The notes below the pieces were generated by a model that searched no databases, was not told the origin of the DNA, and was given only the letters and a program-made list of their open reading frames with translations. Position numbers and translations under genes: made by a program. DNA of 64,000 bases from Yamagishiella unicocca (taxonomy: Eukaryota > Chlorophyta > Chlorophyceae > Chlamydomonadales > Volvocaceae): contig BDSL01000029.1 of assembly GCA_003116995.1 (NCBI GenBank), forward strand, positions 310,001 through 374,000, given 5' to 3'. Below are positions 50,310 to 61,333 of the stretch, one piece after another; position 1 is the first letter of the stretch; the number at the start of each line of letters is the position of its first letter.

Positions 50310-53300
50310 ATGCCGGTTGCCGGCCCAAAATGCACCCTCAACAGGTCACAACCGGGCCCACGGATGAGTACAGGGATGATGTTTACACTCATGCTCGCAG
50401 TCGCCGTGCACGGCGTGCGGGGGCACGGCTTTGTTGCCAACCCGTTGTCACGGAACATGTACTCCCGCCTCCACGACCCTGACCCCTACACCGAGTACAC
50501 GCCCAACCAGCTTAGCGCCGGCGGTAAGGCACACGAGTAATGGACGCTTAGCACCAGGTTCGCATGCAACTGCTTGAAACTGCTTCATCGGCACAGAAAG
50601 CGACGCATGGGGCGTACCTTCGCTGTCCAGGCGCTGTTTTTGTTTGGATTCGGCGGGCACGTGGCGATGATTAGTCGTTGTGTGCGTCGGCCAGCCTAGT
50701 CCTGCCACTGATCCTCTCCAGTTATATTAACACGTGGATGCTGGTCACAGGCGTGGGCGTTGTCAGCGGCGGCTTCACGCGCACCTGGCCGAACGGCGCC
50801 TTCAGCGTGTGCGGCAACCGTGCAGACGACGCCATCACTCGCTGGATGGAGCCCCGACCCATCCAGGCCACCTACACCGAAGGCGACGTGGTGCGAAGGG
50901 CTGCGCCGTGCGCCCCAGCCGAGAATGCGCCCTGCTAAAAACTCCACTGCCGCCTCAATCGGGAAATACTGAGCCGCAACAGCCAAATCCGCCTAGCAGC
51001 TTGTCACATACGCGCCTCCTTACGTTCGCTCGCCGTATAGCCCCGCGTCTTGACAGTCTTACAAGACGGCTTGACTTTCGTATTACAGCTGCCGCGGTCT
51101 GTAGCTGCAGCTGGCGCAACTAACTCGTTCACACGTCGTTACGCCTGCTCCAAACCCAGATCGAGATCTCCGTGAGCATCACCGCCGACCACCGGGGCCG
51201 CTTCGCCTTCCGGCTGTGCCCCATCACCGACGTGACTGAGGCCTGCCTGGACGCCCACTGGCTCACCCGCGCCGACGCCGTCCGCCCGGGTGACCGCTAC
51301 TGGTACCTCACGGCCAAGAACGACGGCAGCGCCCGCGTCTACCAGCAGACCATTGGGCCTTACGCCGGCGTCAACACGTACGGCCTGCAGTACCGTCTGC
51401 CGTACGGAGTCACGTGCGACAACTGCGTGCTGCAATGGTGGTACGCCACGGCCAACTCGTGCACTCTGCCATGTGTGGAGGTGAGGGGCGGGCGCGCAGG
51501 GATCCCGAGGGTGTGGCACAGGGTGGCACCTCCTTCCCCCATCCTCTGTCTGACAAACTTACAGATACAGCGCTGCGGCGTCCGCTCCTCTTATCCTTAA
51601 GGCTGTGCTTGACCCCAGTAGCTTAGTTTCTCGTACTTACCGCGGACCCAGCCTGGCAAGGCAACACCTCTACCCTGAGCGCAGCCACATGCACCCGAAC
51701 ACTCGCGATGTACTGCACCAACACCAACAAAAACACATAAACACGCCCCTCCGCCAATAATTCACCACCCCAGCCTGCCGGCACAGAATCTGGCATCACC
51801 TCTCCTTGTCTCTCACCCCTTCCCTTGGCCTCATGTCGCACCTGCCTGCCCCCTCCTCGCCCCGCCTTGCAGGAGGACCCCGACTTCAACCCAGCCGGCG
51901 GGCCCAACAGCTGTGACGTGATTGGGATGGGCATCTGCGGCTCCAGCACGGCCCTCTTCCCTGAGGAGTTTTGGAACTGCGCAGACGTCCGCATCCTGCC
52001 CAGTTCGGCAGACGGGACCTCGCCCAGTCCGAGCGCCTTCCCTTCGCCGTCACCCTCACCCTCTGCCAGCCCGATTCCGTCTCCCTCACCCTCTGCCAGC
52101 CCGATTCCGTCACTCTCACCCTCTGCCAGCCCGATTCCGTCTCCCGCACCCTCTGCCAGCTCATCACCCTCGCCCAGCCCGTCACCTTCGCCCAGCCCGT
52201 CAGTCTCTGCAAGCCCCAGCCCTTCGATTACCTGCACCACATCCGGGTTTTGCTTGGGCAAGGTCTCCGGCCTCTACGCCAACCCCTGCGACGCCACCTG
52301 CGCCAGCTTCATCAACTGCGGCAACGGCATCGCATACGTGCAATACTGCTCCAGCGGCACCCTCTTCAACCCCACCGCCAAGTATTGCGATTGGCAGGCC
52401 AACGTCCAGTGCGGAGGCATTTCACCTTCACCCAGCCCTAGCCCTAGTCCAAGCGCTTCCCCAAGCCCTAGCCCTAGCCCTAGCCCTAGCCCTAGCCCTA
52501 GCCCTAGCCCTAGCCCTAGCCCTAGCCCTAGCCCTAGCCCTAGCCCTAGCCCTAGCCCAAGCCCAAGCCCAAGCCCAAGCCCAAGCCCAAGCCCAAGCCC
52601 AAGCCCAAGCCCAAGCCCAAGCCCAAGCCCAAGCCCAAGCCCAAGCCCAAGCCCAAGCAGCTGCTCTATCACCAACTGGTGCCAAGGGAAAGTCTCCGGC
52701 CTCTACGCCAACCCCTGCGACGCCACCTGCACCAGCTTCCTCAACTGCGCCAACGGCATCGCATACGTGCAGTATTGCTCCAGCGGCACCCTCTTCAACC
52801 CCACCGCCAAGTATTGCGACTGGCAGGCCAACGTCCAGTGCGCAGGCATTTCACCTTCCCCCAGCCCCAGCCCTAGCCCTAGTCCTAGCCCCAGCCCTAG
52901 CCTCAGCCCCAGCCCTGCACCAATTCCTTCACCCAGCCCCTCTCCCAGCCCCAGCGCCCCACCTTCTCCCTCCGTCTCCCCGTCACCATCCTCCTCGCCA
53001 TCCCCTTCCCCAGCTGGCTCGCACAAGGTCATCGGCTACCTTGAGAACTGGCGCTGGTGGGTGAGGTATATGCCTGCGCGAGGCAGCTGCTAATAACACC
53101 ACGTTGATGCTGCATCGCTGTTACCGAATCCGGTAGTTTTGACCGTTAACGGTACTTGCACACATTCTAGTAAGCGAGCAGGTGCCCATGTACCGACCCC
53201 TGGGTCTGTGCCGGTCTGGCGCGTCCGCCCTTACCACTACAGGTACAGCCAAGGCGGCGTGCCCCCCAGCCTGACCGCCTACGCGGCGAAGCTGACGCAC

Positions 53301-55578
53301 ATCAACTACGCCTTCAGCACCATCTCCTACAGTCCGCAGCACGACACCTACTACCTGGACTTCACGGACACGTGGGCGGACATCGGGGCCTGCCTGACGG
53401 GCAACTGCCCCGCGGTGGGTGCACATGCAGTCGGGGCCCGCATTCGTGACTGCGCTGTTTTTCCAAGATTGCCGTACGTACAGTGGGGGCTACGCATGCT
53501 GGCACCCCTGGAGCCAACAACAGCTCCACATTTGCCCAAGGAGGCTTGCAACCTGCCGCCCGTACGTCCTCGCGTGCCCCTCGCTCCTGATGGCATCTCC
53601 CGCTGTTTGGACGATGACCTCGTGCGCCCCCCATACCCGACACCTGACCTGATGTGTGATATGTGCCCTCTCTCGTTCCAATTGCGCGCCTCTTCCCCCA
53701 GACCTGCATCACACTCACCGCCACCTGCCCGGGCTCGAACGTCGGTATGAGTCCAACCACCAAGACAGCTAGCGCGGCCTGCCCAACGAACTGCTACAAC
53801 AGCGGCGGTGCGCCCGGCTACCCCCGCGTTTGCAACACCGTGGCCAAGGACATGTCGAATCCCCTGCGTGCCTGCGGCCACTACGCCTACGTGAAGCAGT
53901 TCATCGCCAACTCGGCGCCACATGTCCGCGTGCTTATTTCCGTTGGCGGTTGGTACGACAGTAACCTCTTCTCTATGGCGTCAGCCCCTGCGTACCGCAG
54001 CCGCTTCGTGGACTCAATCCTCGATTTCCTGGACACGTTTGGCTTTGACGGCGTCGACTTCGACTGGGAGTACCCCGGCTTCGAGCACGCCGGCCAGCCC
54101 GCCTACGGCTCCAGTGACGGCGGCAGCCCCGACGACGTTCGCGACTGCTCCGCGACCAGCTGCGTGTACGGCAGTCGTACAACCGACGGCGCCAACTTCG
54201 TCGCAATGTTGCAGGAGCTGCGCTCCCGTCTCGCCACCCGCCTCAGTCGGCGGGGGGAGACGTATCTGATGACCATGGCTGGACCTGGTGGGTGGCGGGC
54301 AGGGACGCCAGGGGAGGCGTACCAGGGAGGGCTGTTGCGGCTGGCGCAGCTGTTTGTTTTGATACATCCGTCCCGGACCGCCCCTGGTGCGGTACTACTC
54401 ATTTGCTGCGCATTCCGCGAGCAAGACAGTGTACCAGCTACCGGTAGCGACAACGCCATAACGCTCTGCTCGACAAACACCTCCACTACTCCTCCCCGCA
54501 GGCGGCAACGACAAGCTGGACAAGATGGCTCTGTCCTCTGTGTGCGCGGCACTGGACTGGGTCAACATCATGACGTACGGTGAGCGCACGGGCCGCCGGT
54601 GCACCAGCGAGCACCAGCGCGGGTGCTACGTTCTTCTGCGCCCTGCGGTTATCAGGTTGCTGCCCGACAAGCAGCGAGCGGGCGGGCGACCCTACAAGCC
54701 CCGCTGCTGCTCGGATGCTAGTGTACGCAACTGCGGGTCGTCTCCTTGGTCCCCACCTGGGTAGTGCGCTTGCGCACCCGCCCGGCTGCGCCGCGCGCAC
54801 CCGCTCCTGGAGGCGGCTTCAGCACATTCCCCCTAGCATGCACCAGCAGCCCGCCTGCCCACCCTGCCGCATCTGCCTCTGCGGGCCTCCTCCCTGACTC
54901 CCCTTTCGCACCGCCCGCACGTCCTCTGGTCGCAGACCTGCACGGCGCGTGGGACACAGTCACCGGCCACCAGTCCGGCCTGGCCGACCCCGGCGGCGAC
55001 CCCCTCACCGTCAGCGCCGTCGTCTCGGCGTACGTGGCGCGAGGCTGCCCGAGGTCCAAGCTGGTGGTCGGGGTGCCGTTCTACGGCAGGTGAGGACGTG
55101 GACGAGCAGTATATAGTTAATGGATGGGCAGCTAGGTCGTCGGTCGGGGTGGTGTCCGGCAAACGTCCAGGTTTTAATGAGGGTTGTAAAGGGCTAACAC
55201 CTGCGTACTGTGTCCATGCACCTGCCCTCCTTTCCACTACGCAGGAGTCTCAAGGGCGTGGCCCCCGGCCCGGACTCCACTCTTCCTGGCTACAACCAGC
55301 CCTTCTCCGCCTCCTTGACAGCCCAGCAGAGCTACACTGACGCCATGCCGACGCAGAAGCAGGTGGCAGCTAAGGGCTACCGCACGATCTTCGACTCGGC
55401 GCGCAACGCGTCGTACGCGTACGACGCGGCATCGCAGACCTTCATCACGTACGACAACGAGGCCGCGGTTGCGGCCAAGGCGGACTTCATCCGCCGCGAG
55501 GGCCTGGCGGGAGCCATGGTCTGGGCGATGGGGCAGGAGACGCCCTCGCTCTGGTCGGCGCTTACCAACGGACTGTGA
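50310..55578 (+). CDS. Fusion enzyme: AA15-like LPMO, CBM14, CBM14, GH18 chitinase
   Basis: Nine exons in phase: 50310-50523, 50751-50890, 51160-51480, 51873-53056, 53243-53414, 53702-54287, 54502-54579, 54936-55089, 55245-55578; about 1060 residues. The ATG at 50364 is an alternative. A hydrophobic signal (MMFTLMLAVAVHGVRG) would be cleaved before His39-Gly, giving the N-terminal copper-ligand His of an LPMO. The AA15-like (PF03067-type) module to about residue 270 has ANPLSRN, VCGNRADD, SVSITADHRGRFAFRLCPI (second His about 129), CDNCVLQWWYATANSC and EEFWNCADV. Ser-Pro linkers separate CBM14 modules (about 345-404 and 488-548) and a GH18 domain from about 608, with [11 protein letters not shown] near 793-803. 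The chain would combine oxidative and hydrolytic chitin cleavage with two chitin anchors. The GH18 exons are the same sizes as in the neighbour gene. Confidence 0.85.
52437..52658 (+). repeat. Coding hexanucleotide array encoding a Ser-Pro linker
   Basis: A run of CCCTAG hexamers up to about 52556 switches abruptly to CCCAAG hexamers up to about 52658. Both encode alternating Pro and Ser, so the linker between the two CBM14 modules is a microsatellite. Confidence 0.95.
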
Positions 55579-56966
55579 TGAGGTGGCGGGTGCATGAAAG
55601 GAATCTTTGCTCTCTTACGGCAACTTTACCCGGAAACCCTGTATAGCGGCAAATAGCCATTGGTCAGTAGAAGAGTGCAGCATGCTGGTGTTCTGTTACG
55701 TTTTAGTATGCTTAAAAATTAAGTAGTCGAAGCCAGGAGTACATTGTAGGTCCTATGTTTGCGTGAGTACTGGGCGCGTTTCGAAGGATCCGCTGTGGCA
55801 TATGACCGATGAGGGTCGTGTGTTGTGCGACGCAGGATCCAGGGAGGGGTCCCGGGTGCGGATCCGAGTCGGCGAGGACCGTCCCGCCGCGTCCCGCCAG
55901 GAGAGGCGGGACCATCCCTCATGTTTCATAAATGCCGGGATTGGATTGGATTGGATTTATGCCGACCTCGCGCCCTGTAAAGGGCGCATACACGATGATA
56001 TCATACGAGCGCCATTTATGCCCATGCGTCGCCATAGCAACTCGGTGGCGCCGTGGCTTGGGGTCGTGCATTGTACATAACCGTCTCGTACATATTTGTG
56101 AATACGTTGCGGCAGGCGCTGTGTTACATGCCATGTCATGCCATGCTTTCCGTATGACGCTCATGCTAATTTTTGCTAGGCTAATGTTACCCAGTGCCCA
56201 CTACTGAGGCAGCTTGGAGAAACTGTCGCTCCGGCACCTGCACCGAAAGGATGTGTCTGTGGATGTGCGACGCGAGTTCGTACAGGGAATCTTCGAGGAC
56301 AAAGTCGGATCCATGCATTGTAGGAGGTTTTCATATCCAATTAGCTTGGGGCTCGGCGGCCGGGCTTCTTGCTTGCGGCTTCGGCAGCCCATGGCGTCCG
56401 TTGGGACCTGGCTTGATCGTGCGGACTCCGTCGATTTGATCCTGAACCAATCTCCCCGTGAAGGGGTCGTTATTGTGTATACCATGTATACGGCATCTTG
56501 CCTGCTGTAAGCGCAAGGGCAGGTCCTGGCAGCTCATCTTCCTCGAGTGCGTTCCATGCGCCCGGGTGCACCCTGTCGCCACCGAACGCAATGCCCAGCA
56601 AAAAAAGGTGTCTTCGCTGTTTCATGAGGCTCTGGCCGCTGCCCCTGCGGAGTTTGGGCATTGGGCCCACAGAAAGGCCGCTGACGCACCGCTCTGGCAG
56701 CCAGGGCCGTCAGCCTACCCTAGGGGACCTTCAGAGTGCGGAGTGAGGACGACACACTGAGCTTCTTGGGGGGAAAACCGCATGAAAGGCGACCGGAACT
56801 GATGATGGGAGGTTCAATGCGCACGTGGTTGGCGGGGCCCCAGAACAGATCGGGAGTCGCGGAGTCGTTTCAGTTCCCGCGTTTCCGTACGGGCCGGGGT
56901 CATTCGAGGTCTTGGCAATTTCGGCAGAGGTCGAAGTTATTCACATAACCCTGTATATACTTTACA
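55579..56966. other. Intergenic, no gene recognised
   Basis: It holds the 3' UTR of the LPMO-chitinase gene and the promoter of the next gene. Short frames near 56214-56590 on both strands look moderately protein-like, but no family is recognised. Confidence 0.4.
55976..55980 (+). terminator. Possible polyadenylation signal TGTAA
   Basis: TGTAA 398 nt after the stop codon of the LPMO-chitinase gene, within the range usual for green-algal 3' UTRs. Confidence 0.4.
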
Positions 56967-58280
56967 ATGGCAGATCTTCGACGCCGCAATTCTTACTCTG
57001 GCACCTTGCCGGCCGGCACCTTGCCGACACTTCCAGGGAGAACTGGGCCTGCCCTACTCCCATCCTTGCCTCCCAGATACCCAGACGCCCCAGCAAGCAG
57101 TGAACGATTTTTGCCAGCGCTTGGTCCGGGCCCAGGCCCTGCGCTGTCTGCTGGCGGAGTTGCAGCGGCGACTGCCGGCTCCCTTGCAAGCACAAACGAC
57201 ATGCTGCAGTAAGGCTCAGTATGGGCACTGAAGGATTACTAAAAGAGAGTCAGCAACCAATGTGTGTTCCTTTTCGACAGGGCTTTGAAGCAGAAAGCCA
57301 TGGACCGGTCTCAACAGTTCAAGCAGGGCAGATCAAAGTCTGTACCAAGGAGTGCGGACTCTAGTCGAGCAGATTCGGGCCGCATCCGGCAAGGTAGGCA
57401 GCGTCCAGTGGGGCATGTCCAAACGCATGCCTTGATTTCCGTCCGCGCAACCGAACTCAGGTCGCCAGCAGTTGCCGGTGCGGAGGCCGGAGCGATTGGA
57501 TCCCGACGAGCTGAATAAGCAGTAAGTTTTCATGAATGGGAGACGGCAAGTCTTTGGAGACGTTATGGCTGAACCGGGAAACCGCTCCACAAACACGCAC
57601 GCAACCCCCAAAGCGCGGAGTGCCAAAAGCGCCCTCCCGTACTGGGCTCGGACATTGCTTCGGACCTCCCAGGGGTTCCTAAGAGCGTAGGCAAAGCGTC
57701 CTAGCGGCGCTGTCCAGCCACCTGAAATCTCCGTCCCGGCCTTCCTAATGTGCAGTTTAGCTGCGAAGCTGCAGCCCTTGGAGCAGGTCACCCACTCCAT
57801 TCTGGCTGCAGTGGAAGAGCGCAAAGGCGGCGGCGGCACGCCGCTCATGAAGGCCACTTGCAAGGATTTTGTTGTGGGCCGCGCCAATTGTGCGGCCTCC
57901 AGCGTCGTGACCTTATACCCGGACCGCCTCGAGTACAAGTTCAGCCACAGCAGCCAGGGACGGATTGACATGGTGAGGTGTCACAGGAAACAATGGACCA
58001 TGTATGCGCTGTACAAAGGACATCATAAGCCACCCGCATCTTGCCCACGCAGGTTATGTACACGAAGGACATGGTGGGCGTTGAGCTCGACCGCAAATCT
58101 CTTGTGCTCAAGTTTCGCCTAGGCAAGCCGCTGCGTCATTTCATTGATTCGTACGACTGCACGGACCCCGGCCATATTCTGGCGCTGACCTTCCACGAAA
58201 AGGCCGACATGTCGCAGTTCCAGGAGCTGCTGAGCGGCACCATCAAGGTGGCGGTGCAGGTCGTGGGTGGCGACAAGTAG
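56967..58280 (+). CDS. Unknown conserved-looking protein with PH/GRAM-like C-terminal half
   Basis: Five exons in phase: 56967-57208, 57281-57393, 57461-57521, 57756-57972, 58053-58280; about 286 residues. The first 100 residues (MADLRRRNSYSGTLPAGTLP onward) are Pro/Gly/Ala-rich and likely disordered. A basic, Ser-rich stretch follows (QFKQGRSKSVPRSADSSRAD). The C-terminal half looks like a small beta-rich fold: SSVVTLYPDRLEYKFSH, GRIDMVMYTKDMVGVELD, SLVLKFRLGKPLRHF, YDCTDPGHILALTFHEKADM and FQELLSGTIKVAVQVV. The strand pattern and final helix suggest a PH or GRAM-like lipid/protein-binding domain, but this is inference from appearance. I do not recognise the gene. Phase consistency over five exons makes the gene itself convincing. 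Confidence 0.7.
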
Positions 58281-61200
58281 TGCCACGGCGGCAGGACCAC
58301 CGTGTCAACAGGAGGTGCATGCAGGGCGTAATGGAAACGCGCAGAGCACGCTGCCACCAACAACCAGCCTAGTAGTGTTGCAGTGCGATGGCTTGGCACT
58401 GCCTGGCGGGCTCAGTCGTGCAGGCCCACGCACCGATTGTTCTCGCCATCGCCCCCGCGTGTGATGGGTTGCTCCATCAGCCGCAACCCCCAGTTGTGTA
58501 CCTACAGTCGTGGCAGTGCTCACGTGACCAGCTGCATTGCCTGTTCAAATTGGCTGCAAGACATTCATCCAGCGAGTTATCTTCGTCATCGACTCCGGTT
58601 TAAGCAGTGATATTTGCAAATTCATCCTCCCGTTGGGCCTTGGTGGCCCAGCGCGCCGCCTCGCAAATAGGGTGGCGAATTCATCCCTTGCTGCATAACA
58701 ATTGGGAGCAGCCATGGAGGGCGCATCGAGCGGAGCAACGTGCGTGCTTCATACCACGCCTGGTTGGTTTCTTCAATTTTGTTACGGCTTTAAGAAGGTA
58801 CGGGTCGTTCGATGTGTTTTTCCTTGCTTCAAGTGTTTTACTACATAATACCGACTGAGGCAGTGCGCGCACCACAGTGTGCAGCAGTCGCAAAGGGCCA
58901 AAGTTGTTTTTTCTTGTTGGCTGCTCTCTCCTTACAGCTCTCGCCTTCGATACTCGACGAGTAGGGTCTGCTACCGTCGAGGAGCTCAGATGAATCACGA
59001 AACTTGTGCTGAGAAGTGCGTCTGACAAGTGTGCATCTTGCTCTGGATGTTCGGTAGCATCAGTTCTCGGTATCTTGGCTGTCTGCTGCAATCTGCTTGG
59101 ACTCACCGTCCAAAATGTGGTTTGTCGGGCTGCGTGCAGGTGGCGACACGATGTTGCAGGTCATATTTCGATGCTCTGATGCCCAAGAAACAACTTGTGC
59201 ATGATCTCCATGGGCATGCTGTGTAAGATAACGTTTCGGGTGGCCTCTCGTGTCCGTCCTCAGTTGTGCCTGAAGAAGATTGCCTCAAAAATGAATGTTA
59301 AGACAGCGAACACTCCTCCTCACCAAACGGGATGGGAATTGTTACTAAAGTGACAGGGGGAACTCAAGCAGAAACCGTGTTTTACAGTCATAACCCCCCG
59401 CTGTCACCGTGCAGCCAGTGCAGCGGAAACGCAGCACCTCTACGTCCGTAGTCGCGAGCCGGTTGTGGCCCTCCACTAAAGAACTGACCCATCAACCCAA
59501 ATATTTCACCGTGGGCAACGCCGCGACCGGTACCCACACGGGCACAAGTTAGCTTCATAACTTCATCAGGACCCACCCTCTCCTTAATCGACCCGTATAG
59601 GGGCGTTTCCAGGGGTGATCGCGGCCCCTATGACGCCACCACCCCTGGCTAAAACTATCGCAGGTGAACTGCTGCGCCCAATCTCAGTGCTGTGTCGTAG
59701 CTATCCAGTGTAGTATGCTTCGTACATTCGTCACCCTGATCTCCTCCAGTCTCTATGCCCGCTGGAACTGCAAGGTGGAAAGACAGTTTCGGTGGGTATG
59801 AGCGTCAAACCTTTCGTCACCTTTCAGGCCTGCTCGCCGCAAACACATGTCCCCAAGCACCCACCTTGCCAGCCACGTGAAGGATGGTCACGAACGCGAT
59901 GAAACCAAGGCTCATCGTGATCACAACGACCTACATAACAATATGTGTTGGCCAGGTTAGTACCTTGTTGCAGGTTATGTGCATGGCACAGATCGCATTA
60001 AGCGTACCGGCGACATCTTCCAGCCGGGCGAGTCATCCGTGTAGAAGTTCATCACATTTTGTTGGCCCTTGCTGCTGCTGCCGCTCCCGCCGCTCCCGCG
60101 AACTGCACACAAGGTTTCAGCGCTCAAGCACGGCGATGGAAGTCGCTAGTTTGCTGTAGCGACCACGCTCGCTCAGCGCACCTGGCCGCCGCCGAAGAAC
60201 GTTGCCAGTGGCCCCCGTCGGAGCTCCAGCGGAGCTGCGCCCACCGCGGGCTACGAGGCTGCTCGCCTGGCTTTGCGACGGCATTCTTGGTGGAGATCTG
60301 CTGAGTAGCTACGTGAGTATTATGCTGAGTGTCTTCGCGTTTAAAGGGCTTGCTTTCTTAGTATTGTGCAAGTACTAAAATGTGCTGAAGACGCAGTGGC
60401 AAGCAACAGGCAGGCAACAGCACCTCCGTACGACATCGTCCAGTCTTTGAGGGACAGCGCAGCATGGAGACTCGCAGACCCCCCGATACCAGGCATCCTC
60501 CATCAATGACTTGGGATATTGTGACGTTCTTTTTGCTAAAACCCATGTCTCTAGCGGGTGTAATGGTGTTTGCTTTTGTCGCGCGGGCATAAGAATATTT
60601 CCAACTGCTTTTGAGTTGAGGCGTGTGATATGCGCAGACAACTGTGGCAGGTGTGCGAGTTATTGAAGCTCTCCAGCTTTGGATGGCGCTTTGCTTAGCG
60701 AACGCATCTTAAGATACCGTATTTGAGAAGGGCTATGGGGTCACAACGGGCATTTGTGTGTGCTTAATCACTCTTCCTGGAAGCAGGACCGGTCGCTATT
60801 CATGGGGTGCTGTGTGCAGGGTGCTTGCAGTGTACACTGCTCCATGTACACTGCTCCAGTTGCGCAGGTTTCGGCGACTTCCATTACCGCCATTGAGCAA
60901 TAATTAATTTGCAGCTATGTAGCATGCCAGCACAAGGTCGCGATGTGAAAAGCACGTGTGTGGGTCCAGGACCGTGAGGTGTGTTAATTCACTAATGCAC
61001 TGGAGGCCAACGCCAGACCTGTACCCACCAAACACCTTGATGAGCGAGCGGGCGGTTACGCGAATGCCACAAGTGGCCAAGATTGTTCGGCGAACCAGTC
61101 GAGCAGTCCACTTCGACTCGACCCGTACGCGAGTACGGACGTCCCGCTCGCGCCGAAAGCTGTCGTGCACGAAAGGCAGCCTTCATACAGCACGATACGC

Positions 61201-61333
61201 CATAACACCCATCATCCCTTCAACGCTTCTCTATATCCAGCCGGCGCCCAGCAGCCTTTCCATCTCAGACGCCGACCCGCGGGACGCGCCGGTCGCCTCA
61301 TCAACTCGCTTACAAAGTCCTCACCACCCCACA
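58281..61333. other. Intergenic, no gene recognised
   Basis: About 3 kb, AT-richer than neighbours. A minus-strand frame near 59400-59560 (DEVMKLTCARVGTGRGVAHG onward) looks protein-like but has no known motif or splice partners. Confidence 0.4.

Noticed and set aside
52437..52556. CCCTAG array as an interstitial telomere repeat
   Set aside because: It resembles but does not equal the plant or Chlamydomonas telomere unit, lies inside an exon, and encodes the expected Ser-Pro linker.
51886..53032. Minus- and alternate-frame polypeptides of repeated Gly-Leu, Ala-Leu or Ala-Trp
   Set aside because: Direct products of reading the CCCTAG/CCCAAG hexamers in the wrong frames; the Ser-Pro frame joins recognised domains on both sides.
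56331..56591. Minus-strand frame containing NNDPFTGRLVQDQIDGV
   Set aside because: Looks protein-like but has no family match I can name and no supporting splice sites.
59388..59576. Minus-strand frame with GEIFGLMGQFFSGG
   Set aside because: Isolated short frame in a gene-poor segment; insufficient support for a gene call.
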